A stretch of 64,000 bases of DNA from Halobaculum sp. MBLA0143. Its GTDB lineage: Archaea > Halobacteriota > Halobacteria > Halobacteriales > Haloferacaceae. The notes beneath the pieces are model-generated. The model saw only the letters and a list, made by a program, of their open reading frames with translations, was not told the origin of the DNA and did not search any database. Position 1 is the first letter of the stretch. Each line of letters opens with the position of its first letter. The translations under genes were made by a program, and so were the position numbers. The stretch is from assembly GCF_041361465.1 (NCBI RefSeq), contig NZ_JBGKAC010000001.1, positions 2,294,001 through 2,358,000 of the forward strand, read 5' to 3'. Of this stretch, positions 8,285 to 16,978 are shown one piece after another.

Positions 8285-9225
8285 CCTCCCACCTCCGTCG
8301 CCGCGGCGGGCTCGTCGCCGTCGTCGCCGGCGTAGTGGAGGAACAGGTCCTCCAGCGACGTGTCGTCCGTCGTGAAGTTCTCGACCACCACGCCGGCGTC
8401 CTCCAGCGCTCCGACGACGTCCGTCTTCGCCGCCGGATCACAGTCGACGGTGACCGTCCCGTCGCCGTCCGTCTCGGCCCGGTCGACGCCCTCGAGCGCC
8501 CGCACGGCCGCCAGGTCGTCGTCGCTCGCGGCGTCGACGGTGACGATCAGCCGCTCGCCCGTACCGACCGCCTCCCGGAGCTCGTCGATGCTGTCCTCGG
8601 CGACGAGCTCCCCGTCACGCATGATCCCGACGCGGTCACACACCGTCTCCACCTGCCCGAGGACGTGCGACGAGAAGAAGACGGTCGCCCCCCGGTCCGC
8701 CTCCGACCTGACGATCTCTCGCATCTCCTTGGCCCCCTCCGGGTCCAGTCCGGTCGACGGCTCGTCGAGAATCAGCAGGTCCGGGTCGCCGACCAACGAC
8801 ATCCCCAAGACGAGCCGTTGGCGCATCCCCTTGGAGTAGCCGCCGGCCTTCCGGTCGCCGTCGCCGTCCAGACCGACCCGTTCTAGGATCGCGTCCGGGT
8901 CCGCCGTCGCCTCCTTCGACTCGATGGCGAACTCGACGTGTTGACGACCGGTGAGTCGGTCGTACACGTCGTACCCCTCCGGCAGGACGCCGATCCGCTC
9001 CCGGACCGCCGTCGGCTCCGCCTGTGCGTCCAGCGACAACACCTCGACGCTCCCGGCGGTCGGCCGGACGAAGTCCAGGAGCATGTTGATCGTCGTCGAC
9101 TTGCCGGCGCCGTTCGGCCCGAGGAAGCCGTAGATCTCCCCGGACTCGACCGTGAGGTCGAGATCGCGGACGGCGACCACGTCGCCGTACCGTTTGGTGA
9201 CGCCGGACAACGAAATCGCGGTCAT
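8281..9225 (-). CDS. ABC transporter ATP-binding protein
   Basis: A 314-residue ATPase partner of the downstream ABC-2 permease. Walker A is GPNGAGKST (near residue 40), the signature is YSKGMRQRL, Walker B is LLILDEPSTGLDP and the switch histidine is in FFSSHVL. The roughly 80-residue C-terminal extension after the ATPase core is usual for the DrrA/NosF group. The start is supported by an A/T-rich box 26 nt upstream. Confidence 0.93.
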   Translation of the reverse strand: MTAISLSGVTKRYGDVVAVRDLDLTVESGEIYGFLGPNGAGKSTTINMLLDFVRPTAGSVEVLSLDAQAEPTAVRERIGVLPEGYDVYDRLTGRQHVEFAIESKEATADPDAILERVGLDGDGDRKAGGYSKGMRQRLVLGMSLVGDPDLLILDEPSTGLDPEGAKEMREIVRSEADRGATVFFSSHVLGQVETVCDRVGIMRDGELVAEDSIDELREAVGTGERLIVTVDAASDDDLAAVRALEGVDRAETDGDGTVTVDCDPAAKTDVVGALEDAGVVVENFTTDDTSLEDLFLHYAGDDGDEPAAATEVGG

Positions 9226-9247
9226 ACGGTCGGATTCTGCCGGTTTC

Positions 9248-9254
9248 GCTTAAA
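9248..9254 (-). promoter_or_regulatory. TATA box of the ABC operon
   Basis: It reads TTTAAGC on the minus strand, centred about 26 nt before the start codon at 9225, predicting a leaderless mRNA. Confidence 0.5.
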
Positions 9255-9345
9255 TGGTTTGGGACGGTGGCGCGCGGCGGCGGTGTGCGAGGTGCGGCCT
9301 CGGTCGCCGACCGTGAGAAGTAGTCCGACTGAACTGTAGGAGGCC

Positions 9346-9352
9346 TTTAATT
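9346..9352 (+). promoter_or_regulatory. TATA box of the beta-propeller gene
   Basis: TTTAATT is centred about 26 nt before the ATG at 9375, again consistent with leaderless initiation. Confidence 0.5.
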
Positions 9353-9374
9353 CCAGAAGTCGAACGTCCACCGT

Positions 9375-10592
9375 ATGGACACGCCGACGAAACGGGATGT
9401 CCTCCGAACGTTCGGCAGTGGCCTCGTAGCTGCGGTGGCCGGCTGTGGCGGTCGCCGCTCCACGGAGACACCGAGTCGAACCGTGACGCAGTCGCCGACG
9501 CGAACCAAAGTGACACCGGCGGCAACCGAGACACCCGACGAAGCCGCGCCACCCACAGAGACCGAGACACTCACCGAGACTCCGAGGCCGATACCGCGCG
9601 TCGCGTGGCGTCACGCGACGGGTGACGACATTCAGTCGTCGCCGGCATTCGCCGACAAGACTGTCTTCGTCGGATCACGCGCGGAGACGGTGTCGGCGCT
9701 CGACACCGCTGACGGGACCGTACGGTGGACCGTCGAGACGGCTGCACCCGTAGTCGGCGGCGCGACAGTCGTGGATGGGACGGTGTACATTGGTACCGAG
9801 GAGGGAGTGTACGCGATCGCCGCCGCCGACGGGAGTGTCGAGTGGGATACCCGTCGCGTCGGGTACATCCGTTCGCGGCCGACAGTCGAGGGTAACACCG
9901 TCTACGTCGGGAGTCGTGACAGGTACGTGTACGCGCTCGACGCCGAGAGTGGGACCGTTTCGTGGGAGAGTGAGGTCGGTGTGACCCAGCACTCACAGAT
10001 TCTCTGTTCACCGGCCGTCGCCGATGGCACTGTCGTCGTCGGAACTGGCGATCGAAACGCGGTCGCAGTCGACGCCGAGACGGGAGAGGAACTGTGGCGG
10101 AGCAGCGTCGCCGGTCGGGTGTACGCCGATCCACTGATCGACAGAGATGTCGTGTACATCGGTGACTCCCGAGGTTTGGTCGGCTTCGATCTCTACTCCG
10201 GCGACCGCGTCAGTCGTGTCGAGACGGACAGACGTGTAGAGGGCCTCACACGCGGGCCCGACGGACTGTATCTCGGGGGTGCCAGAGGCGACATCGGCGG
10301 CTCGGTCGTCGCCGTCTCGTCCGACGGGAGACGTGTCCGGTGGAAGCAGACGCTCGGGCAGTCGGTGGGCTGCGCGTCGTCCGTTGCCGACGGGACCGTC
10401 TACGTCGGGACGACAGATCGGAACAACAGAGGACCACCCGGACGTGCCTTCGCGCTCGACACCGAGAGCGGTGCCCCCGACTGGAGAGTTACACTCGACG
10501 CCGGTGTACGCACGGACCCCGCGGTCACCCCGGAGGCGATCGTCGTCGGCACCGAGGCCGGCGACGTGATCGCGCTGGACCGTTCAGTTTGA
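9375..10592 (+). CDS. PQQ-type beta-propeller lipoprotein
   Basis: A 405-residue exported protein. The N-terminus MDTPTKRDVLRTFGSGLVAAVAGC has a hydrophobic stretch ending in a lipobox-like VAGC, so Cys24 is probably lipid-anchored; the KR pair suggests Tat export. A Thr/Glu/Pro-rich linker follows (residues about 27-75), typical of haloarchaeal surface lipoproteins. The remainder is built of repeated blades of the form GTVYVGT...VYALDAESGTVSWE, as in PQQ-like propellers related to BamB. No quinone cofactor site can be inferred; such propellers often act as binding scaffolds outside the membrane. Confidence 0.88.
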   Translation: MDTPTKRDVLRTFGSGLVAAVAGCGGRRSTETPSRTVTQSPTRTKVTPAATETPDEAAPPTETETLTETPRPIPRVAWRHATGDDIQSSPAFADKTVFVGSRAETVSALDTADGTVRWTVETAAPVVGGATVVDGTVYIGTEEGVYAIAAADGSVEWDTRRVGYIRSRPTVEGNTVYVGSRDRYVYALDAESGTVSWESEVGVTQHSQILCSPAVADGTVVVGTGDRNAVAVDAETGEELWRSSVAGRVYADPLIDRDVVYIGDSRGLVGFDLYSGDRVSRVETDRRVEGLTRGPDGLYLGGARGDIGGSVVAVSSDGRRVRWKQTLGQSVGCASSVADGTVYVGTTDRNNRGPPGRAFALDTESGAPDWRVTLDAGVRTDPAVTPEAIVVGTEAGDVIALDRSV

Positions 10593-10653
10593 TCCACCCG
10601 CCGCCGTCACCGCCATCTCAAACCCTTTCCCGAGCGCCCACGACGTTCCAGTC

Positions 10654-11079
10654 ATGCGACACCGCGAAGTCGAGACGGACGCGGAGTACCTCGCCCGGAT
10701 GGAGACGGGCGCAGACTGGCGCGAGGAGATCGAGGCGCTGGCAGACGAGGAAGACGTGGACGCGGGGTGGTTCGCCGCGATGGGTGCCGTCCGGGCGGCC
10801 GAGCTGTGGTTCTACGACCAACGCGAGAAGGAGTACCACGCCGTCGAGTTCGACGAGCCGTTGGAGGTGGCGGCGTGTGTCGGCAACGTCTCCCTGCTCG
10901 ACGGGGAACGGTTCGCCCACACTCACGCGGTGCTGTCGCGGGAGAACGGCCAGGCGCTGGCGGGCCACCTGAACAACGCCCGCGTGTTCGCCGGCGAGGT
11001 GTACCTCCGGTCGTTCGCGGAGCCGTTGGAGCGGGCACACCACGACCAGACGGATCTGGACCTCTGGCTGAACGACTGA
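10654..11079 (+). CDS. PPC (DUF296) domain protein
   Basis: A 141-residue protein covering one PPC domain. Characteristic stretches are GWFAAMGAVRAAELWFYD, CVGNVSLLDGERFAHTHAVLS and GHLNNARVFAGEVYLRSF. The conserved His cluster HTHAVLS and the Gly-His-Leu are typical of this family. In plants the domain is fused to AT-hooks; archaeal stand-alone versions form trimers of unclear function and may bind DNA or small ligands. It is short and monocistronic, with a normal family length. Confidence 0.88.
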   Translation: MRHREVETDAEYLARMETGADWREEIEALADEEDVDAGWFAAMGAVRAAELWFYDQREKEYHAVEFDEPLEVAACVGNVSLLDGERFAHTHAVLSRENGQALAGHLNNARVFAGEVYLRSFAEPLERAHHDQTDLDLWLND

Positions 11080-11088
11080 CTCCGTCGC

Positions 11089-11613
11089 TCACTCCACGCC
11101 GAAGGGGCTCTCGGCGGCCGTCCAGTCCCAACCGGGGAGTCGCGTCTGGAAGCCGGCCGCGAGCGCGGCGTCCAAGTCGTCGACGCCGGCCGGGTCGTCC
11201 CCGTCTTCTCCGAGCGCGTCGGTGTCTGGGGGGTCGGTGTCTGGAGCGTCGGTAGCGAGGGCGTCGACGACGTGGAACGTCGCCTCCGCCAGCGTCGCCA
11301 GGGGCTGGCCGCCGGCGATACTGCTCGCCAGGAGTCGGCCCAACTGCTCGTCGACGACGAACCCCGGGTAGTCGTCGGTCACGTCCAACTCCCGGAGGAG
11401 GCCGGCGAGCGCGGCGACGTTGACCGCGCGGTCGCCGTCGGCGAAGACGGCGTCCACCTCCGCGCGGTACGCCGTCGCGTCGACCGGGTCGACGGTCGTG
11501 TCGAACGCCGTCCCCAGCCGCGCGCGAGTCTCGTTGATCGTCGCCACCACCGTCGGAGCGCGCTCGTGGAGCCGGTCTCGCTCGGCCGCGACGCGCTCGG
11601 GGGTGAGTCGCAC
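11089..11613 (-). CDS. Conserved hypothetical protein
   Basis: A 174-residue acidic alpha-helical protein (MRLTPERVAAERDRLHERAP). A helical core, VNVAALAGLLRELDVTDDYPGFVVDEQLGRLLASSI, is followed by a low-complexity Asp/Pro stretch and a C-terminal LPGWDWTAAESPFGVE. No cysteines, membrane helices or catalytic motifs are seen. It lies divergent from aCPSF1, an arrangement I recall for a haloarchaea-specific family, but I do not recognise the function. Confidence 0.65.
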   Translation of the reverse strand: MRLTPERVAAERDRLHERAPTVVATINETRARLGTAFDTTVDPVDATAYRAEVDAVFADGDRAVNVAALAGLLRELDVTDDYPGFVVDEQLGRLLASSIAGGQPLATLAEATFHVVDALATDAPDTDPPDTDALGEDGDDPAGVDDLDAALAAGFQTRLPGWDWTAAESPFGVE

Positions 11614-11826
11614 ACCCCCACGACGGCTGCCTGCGGTTTGCAGTTTGCGAAGGCTTTTGTAATCGGGCGAGTGAAGTGGGTGGTAAGCGGGTTCTCGTCG
11701 CCTATCGAGCGACTAATCGTCGAACCCGACTCCGGAGAGGGCCGGGTCGGACGGCACTCGTCGGGTTCGACACCGCAAAACCACCATGTCACGGGTCAGA
11801 TCCACGCTACACCCGTTCTCGCAGCC

Positions 11827-13749
11827 ATGAGCCAAGTCGAACGTCAACTCGAAGAGACGAAGGCACAGATCGAGGCCGAGATTCCCGACGATATCTCCGT
11901 CACGGACGTCACCTACGAGGGGCCAGAGCTGGTCGTCTACACCAGACACCCCAAACAGTTCGCCCGCAACGGCGACCTCGTCCGCGACCTCGCCTCCGAG
12001 CTCCGCAAGCGCATCACCGTCCGGCCACACCCGGACGTGTTGTCGCTCCCGCGGGAGGCGGAAGACGACATTCGGGAGATCATCCCCGACGAGGCCGGTG
12101 TCGCCGACCTCGACTTCCACCAAGACACCGGTGAGGTGGTGATCGAGGCGGAGAAGCCCGGACTGGTCATCGGCCGTCACGGCTCCACCCTGCGGGAGAT
12201 CACGAAACAGGTCGGCTGGACGCCCGAGGTCGTCCGGACACCTCCCATCGAGTCGTCGACGGTGTCGAACGTCCGGAACTTCCTGAAACACGAGCGCGAG
12301 GAACGCCGAGACATCCTGGAGAAGGTGGGCCGACAGATCCACCGCGAGGAGATGTCCGACGAGCAGTGGGTTCGGATCTCCACGCTGGGCTGTTGCCGCG
12401 AGGTGGGTCGTGCGGCGTTCGTGCTCAACACGGCCGAGACACGGGTGCTGATCGACTGTGGCGACAAGCCCGGCTCCGACGACGTGCCGTACCTCCAGGT
12501 GCCGGAGGCGCTGGGCGCCGGCGCGAGCAACCTCGACGCGGTCGTGCTCACACACGCCCACCTGGACCACTCCGCGTTGATCCCGCTCCTGTTCAAGTAC
12601 GGCTACGACGGGCCGATCTACTGTACGGAGCCGACCCGCGACCTGATGGGGCTGCTCACGCTGGACTACCTCGACGTCGCGACCAAGGAGGGGCGGACGC
12701 CGCCGTACGACTCCGAGCAGGTCCGGGAGGCGATCAAACACTGCATTCCGTTGGAGTACGGCGACGTGACGGACATCGCGCCGGACGTGAAGCTGACGAT
12801 GCACAACGCAGGCCACATCCTCGGGTCGGCGGTGTCGCACTTCCACATCGGCGACGGGCTGTACAACGTCTGTTTCTCCGGCGACATCCACTACGAGGAC
12901 ACTCGACTGTTCAACGGGGCCGTCAACGACTTCCCGCGGGTGGAGACGCTCGTGATGGAGTCCACCTACGGCGGCCGGAACGACTACCAGACGGACCAGG
13001 AGGACTCCGAGGAGAAGCTGTTGGAGGTCATCAACGAGACCCACGAGCGCGGCGGGAAGGTCGTGATCCCGGCGTTCGCGGTCGGTCGGTCACAGGAGAT
13101 GATGCTCGTCTTGGAGGAGGCGATGCGAACCGGGAAGATTCCGGAGATGCCGGTCCACCTGGACGGGATGATCTGGGAGGCGACTGCAATCCACACCACG
13201 TACCCGGAGTACCTGCGTGACGACCTCCAGGACCGGATCTTCCACGAGGACGAGAACCCGTTCCTGGCCGACCAGTTCAACCACATCGACGCCGGCGAGG
13301 AGGAACGCCGGGAGGTGGCCGACGGGGGGCCGTGTATCGTCCTGTCCACCTCCGGGATGGTCACCGGCGGCCCGATCATGTCCTGGCTGCGTCACCTCGG
13401 CAGCGACACGGACTCCACGCTCACCTTCGTCGGCTACCAGGCACAGGGGACGCTGGGCGACAAGATCCAACGCGGCCAGGACCGCATCCCCGTCCAGGAT
13501 CCGGACGACCCGCGGCGCAACAGCACACTCAGCCTGGAGATGAACGTCGAGACCGTCGACGGCTTCTCCGGTCACGCCGACCGCCAGGGGCTAGAGAACT
13601 TCGTCCGGACGATGAACCCCCGCCCGGAGAAGGTGCTGTGTGTCCACGGCGACGAGCGGTCGGTACAGGACCTCTCGTCTGCGCTGTACCACGACTACAA
13701 CATGCGGACGTTCGCGCCGAAGAACCTGGAGACGTTCCGGTTCGAGTGA
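11827..13749 (+). CDS. Beta-CASP ribonuclease aCPSF1
   Basis: A 640-residue RNA-processing nuclease. Two N-terminal KH-type domains occupy roughly residues 1-175 (GLVIGRHGSTLREI is the KH GxxG loop). The metallo-beta-lactamase core has motif 2 LTHAHLDHSALIPLL, and later metal ligands lie in HNAGHILGSAV and FSGDIHYEDTRLF. The beta-CASP part ends with SGHADRQGLENF and KVLCVHGDERSV. In archaea aCPSF1 cleaves U-rich 3' ends and drives transcription termination. The length is as usual for the family. The ATG at 11827 opens with MSQVERQLEETKAQIE, matching family starts. Confidence 0.95.
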   Translation: MSQVERQLEETKAQIEAEIPDDISVTDVTYEGPELVVYTRHPKQFARNGDLVRDLASELRKRITVRPHPDVLSLPREAEDDIREIIPDEAGVADLDFHQDTGEVVIEAEKPGLVIGRHGSTLREITKQVGWTPEVVRTPPIESSTVSNVRNFLKHEREERRDILEKVGRQIHREEMSDEQWVRISTLGCCREVGRAAFVLNTAETRVLIDCGDKPGSDDVPYLQVPEALGAGASNLDAVVLTHAHLDHSALIPLLFKYGYDGPIYCTEPTRDLMGLLTLDYLDVATKEGRTPPYDSEQVREAIKHCIPLEYGDVTDIAPDVKLTMHNAGHILGSAVSHFHIGDGLYNVCFSGDIHYEDTRLFNGAVNDFPRVETLVMESTYGGRNDYQTDQEDSEEKLLEVINETHERGGKVVIPAFAVGRSQEMMLVLEEAMRTGKIPEMPVHLDGMIWEATAIHTTYPEYLRDDLQDRIFHEDENPFLADQFNHIDAGEEERREVADGGPCIVLSTSGMVTGGPIMSWLRHLGSDTDSTLTFVGYQAQGTLGDKIQRGQDRIPVQDPDDPRRNSTLSLEMNVETVDGFSGHADRQGLENFVRTMNPRPEKVLCVHGDERSVQDLSSALYHDYNMRTFAPKNLETFRFE

Positions 13750-13750
13750 G

Positions 13751-14128
13751 TCAGGCGTAGATTTCGAGAGACAGCTTCACCACCTGGCCGTCGTAGATTA
13801 CGAACCGACCGACCTCGGAGTCGTCGGGGTGGTCTGGAAGTCGTTCGTAGGCGCGTACCGTAGCCCGCAGTTGGGGGCTCGGGACGCCGACGACGACCGG
13901 CTCCGCCGTCCCGTTCGACTCGAACGCGGCGACCGCCTGCTCCGTCGCGCGCCGGATCTGTCTGTTCTCGACTTCGGACAGCGGCACCGGATCGACGCCG
14001 GACGGTGCCGACGAGACGACGATCGCCTCCATTTGACCGCCGTTCGTCGGTGTTCCGACACCGATGCCAGCACAGCCGGTAGTCAGGAGGAGCAAGGCGA
14101 CGACGAACGTTGCAGCCAGCGGTCTCAT
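13751..14128 (-). CDS. Small secreted lipoprotein, paralogue A
   Basis: A 125-residue protein with a signal sequence and lipobox (MRPLAATFVVALLLLTTGC; Cys19 would be the lipidated residue). The mature part contains TPTNGGQ, VVSSAPSGVDP, then IRRATEQAVAAFESNGTAE and RAYERLP, ending in a beta-like VIYDGQVVKLSLEIYA. It is the same length as, and clearly related to, the gene at 14397-14774. It converges with aCPSF1, whose stop lies one base away. The function is not recognised; the relative beside a protease suggests a shared role. Confidence 0.75.
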   Translation of the reverse strand: MRPLAATFVVALLLLTTGCAGIGVGTPTNGGQMEAIVVSSAPSGVDPVPLSEVENRQIRRATEQAVAAFESNGTAEPVVVGVPSPQLRATVRAYERLPDHPDDSEVGRFVIYDGQVVKLSLEIYA

Positions 14129-14396
14129 GCGACTGTGAAGTCTGCTTGTTGCTCTTCGTTAAGCATTTTACTATACATCAGTCGTATTTTGTAGTTTCTT
14201 ATGCACCGGTGGCCGACCGCTCTCGAGAATCAAACTCCGCTTCGTTTTCTAAACTGATTCCCTTCGATTCAACCCCACACTGTCAAGTCATCAAAGGATG
14301 GCACTCTTTGCCTGTGCCTATACCACGGCCACGACGTGTAGACGTTCACTCCGGTGGCGTGGGAACGTTCCAGCCCGGGTAGATCGACACTCGCGG
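14129..14396. other. A/T-rich spacer between the lipoprotein paralogues
   Basis: This 268-bp stretch is richer in A/T than its surroundings, with A/T clusters near 14160-14200 that could hold promoter elements for the gene at 13751-14128. No convincing gene is seen. The spacer separates the two related lipoprotein genes and might be the remnant of the duplication. Confidence 0.5.
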
Positions 14397-14774
14397 TTAG
14401 CTGTAGACGAGTAGAAGAACTCTAACCACGCGATCACGGTAGACTACAAACCGCCCCAGACTCTCCTCCGCCTGGCTCTCGGGGAGCCGTTCGTACGCAC
14501 GTTCCGTCTCGTCCAGTGCCGGTCGCGGAACGGGAATGGTGACGGTCTCGGCTGTTCCGTTCGAGTCAAACGCGACGACTGCCTGCTCTGTTGCCCGCCG
14601 GATCTGTTCATTTTCGACTTTGGACAGTGGCGTCGGATCGACATCGGAAGGTGCCGACGAGACGACAACCGCCTCCACCTGCCCGCCGTTCGTCGGCGTT
14701 CCATTAGTCACTCCTGCACATCCGACAACACTGACTACCAAGAGAACTCCGACAGCCACACTCAGCTTTTTCAT
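14397..14774 (-). CDS. Small secreted lipoprotein, paralogue B
   Basis: A 125-residue lipoprotein (MKKLSVAVGVLLVVSVVGC, with a Cys after VVG). The mature sequence repeats that of paralogue A: TPTNGGQ, VVSSAPSDVDP, IRRATEQAVVAFDSNGTAE and RAYERLP. Its start codon overlaps the stop codon of the upstream serine protease in an ATGA arrangement, so the two are co-translated. The pairing suggests that it inhibits, guides or anchors the protease, which is inference. The start MKKLSV is preferred over an upstream one because it gives a proper signal peptide. Confidence 0.78.
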   Translation of the reverse strand: MKKLSVAVGVLLVVSVVGCAGVTNGTPTNGGQVEAVVVSSAPSDVDPTPLSKVENEQIRRATEQAVVAFDSNGTAETVTIPVPRPALDETERAYERLPESQAEESLGRFVVYRDRVVRVLLLVYS

Positions 14775-15922
14775 ACCGTTATATTTAATTTTTCCTCTCC
14801 GTGGATTATTGTAGTGGCATAGCAACTGTCTCCGCCTGCTGCTCCATTATGAGATGCGATCATCAGCGAACGGCCGTTCTCTACATTATACCAAGGCCCG
14901 CCAGAATCGCCATCTTTCTCGTTTCCTTTTCCAGCATACACCCTACCTTTTTCACCTCCAGAGTAATTAGTAAACTTCATTTTATTTCTCCCAGTTGTCT
15001 TTCCTTGTCTATATATTTCTTCATTTGAAGATGCCATATCTTTTAATTTGTCTTTTGCTATTACTCCATATATTTCCAGTCCCATATAGTTGTTCTCTCC
15101 TTTGTCAGCAATATCATATTTTCTAGATTCCCCATTTGAGTGGAACATACCGATATCGCCTTCTCCGTAAGGAGTGTACTTCTTACTCTCACCGAGGAAT
15201 GTTGTACAACAAGTTGCTGGCTGATATATATCCACCCCTTTCTGTCGTTTTAAGACGTGTGCTGCGGTGATCCATCCTGGTTGTGAGTTCCCCATGTCAT
15301 AGGCTGGACATCCAATAGTTCCATTGCTAAAGTCTCCACGCTCTAGCTGACATCCAGCAGGAACCGGCCTATATAATGAGCTGTACACTGCGCTCTGTTG
15401 TAAAGATTCTTTTTCCAACATAATTGGAATATTACTAATACGATGAGATCGGCCGTCATACTCCACTGTTCCTGAGGTAGCATCTGGAAGGCGCTGTTGA
15501 ACCTTATCAAGTGAAACGGGGGGTTGGCGTTTGATTTCTTTGCCCTTCTGTTCTGGACCCGATCTGATCGTAGTATAAGATACACGGATGACAGTCTCAC
15601 TATATTTATTGCTGTTTACATCTGGAGTTACTGATACAAATGGAATGTCTTTTACTTTATTCCTGATTTTTTGTGCAGCATTATAAGCTGTCTCAGTGCG
15701 GACCCACTCATCCCGTGGAATCGTGTGGAACTTAGCTTCGCGCGTTGGTTTCGCGCCGTTCACAACCGCCCTGTGATTCGTGTGCTGGTACGAGTGAGTC
15801 CGGACGATCGTATTAGTATCGTCAGCAGTCGCTGCTGCAATCTCCTCAATCTGCCCAGTAGCGAGTGCCGTTGCCGATACACCGAGTCCAGAGAGGCTCT
15901 TGACGAGACGACGCCGCCCCAT
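14771..15922 (-). CDS. Tat-exported trypsin-like serine protease
   Basis: A 383-residue protein with the Tat signal MGRRRLVKSLSGLGVSATAL; a start 14 codons upstream is possible. The mature part has a pro-region of about 180 residues, then a chymotrypsin-fold domain. The triad is visible: His222 in WITAAHV, Asp256 in YGEGDIGMF and Ser340 in GDSGGPW. Cys191, Cys205, Cys238, Cys239 and Cys367 may form disulfides. The gene is much richer in A/T, and its product richer in Lys and Asn, than its neighbours, suggesting recent transfer. It is coupled to the lipoprotein gene downstream. Confidence 0.85.
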   Translation of the reverse strand: MGRRRLVKSLSGLGVSATALATGQIEEIAAATADDTNTIVRTHSYQHTNHRAVVNGAKPTREAKFHTIPRDEWVRTETAYNAAQKIRNKVKDIPFVSVTPDVNSNKYSETVIRVSYTTIRSGPEQKGKEIKRQPPVSLDKVQQRLPDATSGTVEYDGRSHRISNIPIMLEKESLQQSAVYSSLYRPVPAGCQLERGDFSNGTIGCPAYDMGNSQPGWITAAHVLKRQKGVDIYQPATCCTTFLGESKKYTPYGEGDIGMFHSNGESRKYDIADKGENNYMGLEIYGVIAKDKLKDMASSNEEIYRQGKTTGRNKMKFTNYSGGEKGRVYAGKGNEKDGDSGGPWYNVENGRSLMIASHNGAAGGDSCYATTIIHGEEKLNITV

Positions 15923-16170
15923 CACACGCAGTTTTCGTTCTGTCGACCGCTGTCTCCCGTTCAACGCGGTCTCTGCGACAGGTGTGTTGTTACTGTTCGT
16001 CTCGGCCTGATTACTTTCGCCCGTTATAGATTCGCTTATGACACACCTACTTTATAGCTTTTTTATAAACTTTTGACATTCATGAGCAGGACCGTCAGAT
16101 GTAGTCGAGACGCTGTCTGGTCGGAGAACAACCCCTATGATTAATCAGCACGCCGTCGCACTGGTGTAGT

Positions 16171-16515
16171 ATGAAACGGCTCTGGGGGGACGAGGGCACG
16201 ACGGAGGCGTTCAGACGAGAGTTCGCGGGGTGGGCCCGCGACCACGGCGGCGAGCTCGTCGACCGGGCGGACGACGCCGTCTTCTGTCAGTTCGACGCGA
16301 CGGACGAACACGCCAGCTTCGAGATCGGCGTGTACGAGGCCGGCGGCCAGCACGTCCTCCGGTTCGACACGATCCGCGAGGAGATCGAACTGAAGGTGTT
16401 GGCGGAGTACGCTATCGACGGCTCCACGCTCGTCGTCAAGTCCGACCAGGGGAGCCGAGAGTTCGAACTCGACGTGGCGAGCGGCAACTGGAGTGTCCGG
16501 AAACGGCCGATCTGA
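16171..16515 (+). CDS. Conserved hypothetical protein
   Basis: A 114-residue soluble protein starting MKRLWGDEGTTEAF. It consists of a helix followed by alternating beta strands (VFCQFDATDEHASFEIGVYEAG, HVLRFDTIREEIELKVLAEY, TLVVKSDQGSREFELDVASG). It has no signal peptide, membrane helix or known motif. It is convergent with the thiamine-binding gene, and a tandem repeat lies between them. Function unknown. Confidence 0.65.
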   Translation: MKRLWGDEGTTEAFRREFAGWARDHGGELVDRADDAVFCQFDATDEHASFEIGVYEAGGQHVLRFDTIREEIELKVLAEYAIDGSTLVVKSDQGSREFELDVASGNWSVRKRPI

Positions 16516-16518
16516 GCC

Positions 16519-16570
16519 GGTGGCTCAGCCGTCGTCCGGGTCCTGGTGGCTCAGCCGTCGTCCGGGTCCT
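16519..16570. repeat. 26-bp tandem duplication at a gene end
   Basis: Two exact 26-bp copies occupy 16519-16544 and 16545-16570. The second contains the stop codon and last six codons of the minus-strand gene, and the first lies just beyond the stop. A short third fragment follows inside the gene. Confidence 0.8.
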
Positions 16571-16877
16571 GGTGGCTCGTCGCCGGCCGTCCAAGCGCCT
16601 CCTCGACAGCGTCGACTTTCTCGAAGGCGCGTTGGTCCGACGCTCGTTTGTCGTCGATCTTGAGGAACGTGCTCACGCGGTCGCCGTCGACGGCCTCGTG
16701 GGCCGCCTGCACCGCGTCCAGCAGCGTCCCGATGTCGTCCGTCTCGATCACGGTGCCCATCGGGTTCGTCTCGTAGGCGACGCCCGCCTCGTCTAAGGCC
16801 GCGACGGCGTCGGCCACGTCTTCGGCCATGCTGTCTTCCGTCACCGGCGCGACCGACAGGAGTGCGATGACTGTCAC
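16551..16877 (-). CDS. MTH1187-family thiamine-binding protein
   Basis: A 108-residue protein with a GTG start (VTVIALLSVAPVTEDSM). Family members begin with the same V-I-A-x-L-S-V-x-P strand and bind thiamine in a ferredoxin-like fold. Further conserved parts are AGVAYETNPMGTVIETDD and the C-terminal VSTFLKIDDKRASD. An upstream ATG at 16919 would add 14 residues not found in the family. The last codons lie in a 26-bp tandem repeat. It probably buffers thiamine or a related compound in the cytoplasm. Confidence 0.88.
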   Translation of the reverse strand: MTVIALLSVAPVTEDSMAEDVADAVAALDEAGVAYETNPMGTVIETDDIGTLLDAVQAAHEAVDGDRVSTFLKIDDKRASDQRAFEKVDAVEEALGRPATSHQDPDDG

Positions 16878-16949
16878 GGACGCCACTCCGGGCGCGTCCG
16901 GCAAGACGTTGTGGGACACGGCGGGACACCCCAGGATGGGCCGCCCCCC

Positions 16950-16956
16950 TTTTTAC
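16950..16956 (+). promoter_or_regulatory. TATA box of the BrkB-family gene
   Basis: TTTTTAC is centred 26 nt before the GTG at 16979. This supports the GTG start and a leaderless transcript. Confidence 0.5.
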
Positions 16957-16978
16957 GGCCGACCGTGTAGTCAGCGGC

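Noticed and set aside
11272-11826. Upstream extension of the aCPSF1 frame
   Set aside because: It is antisense to the gene at 11089-11613, and the family start MSQVERQL lies at 11827.
14110-14382. 90-codon open frame between the two lipoproteins, at first taken for a transposase remnant
   Set aside because: No recognisable transposase motif, and composition is not coding-like; treated as spacer.
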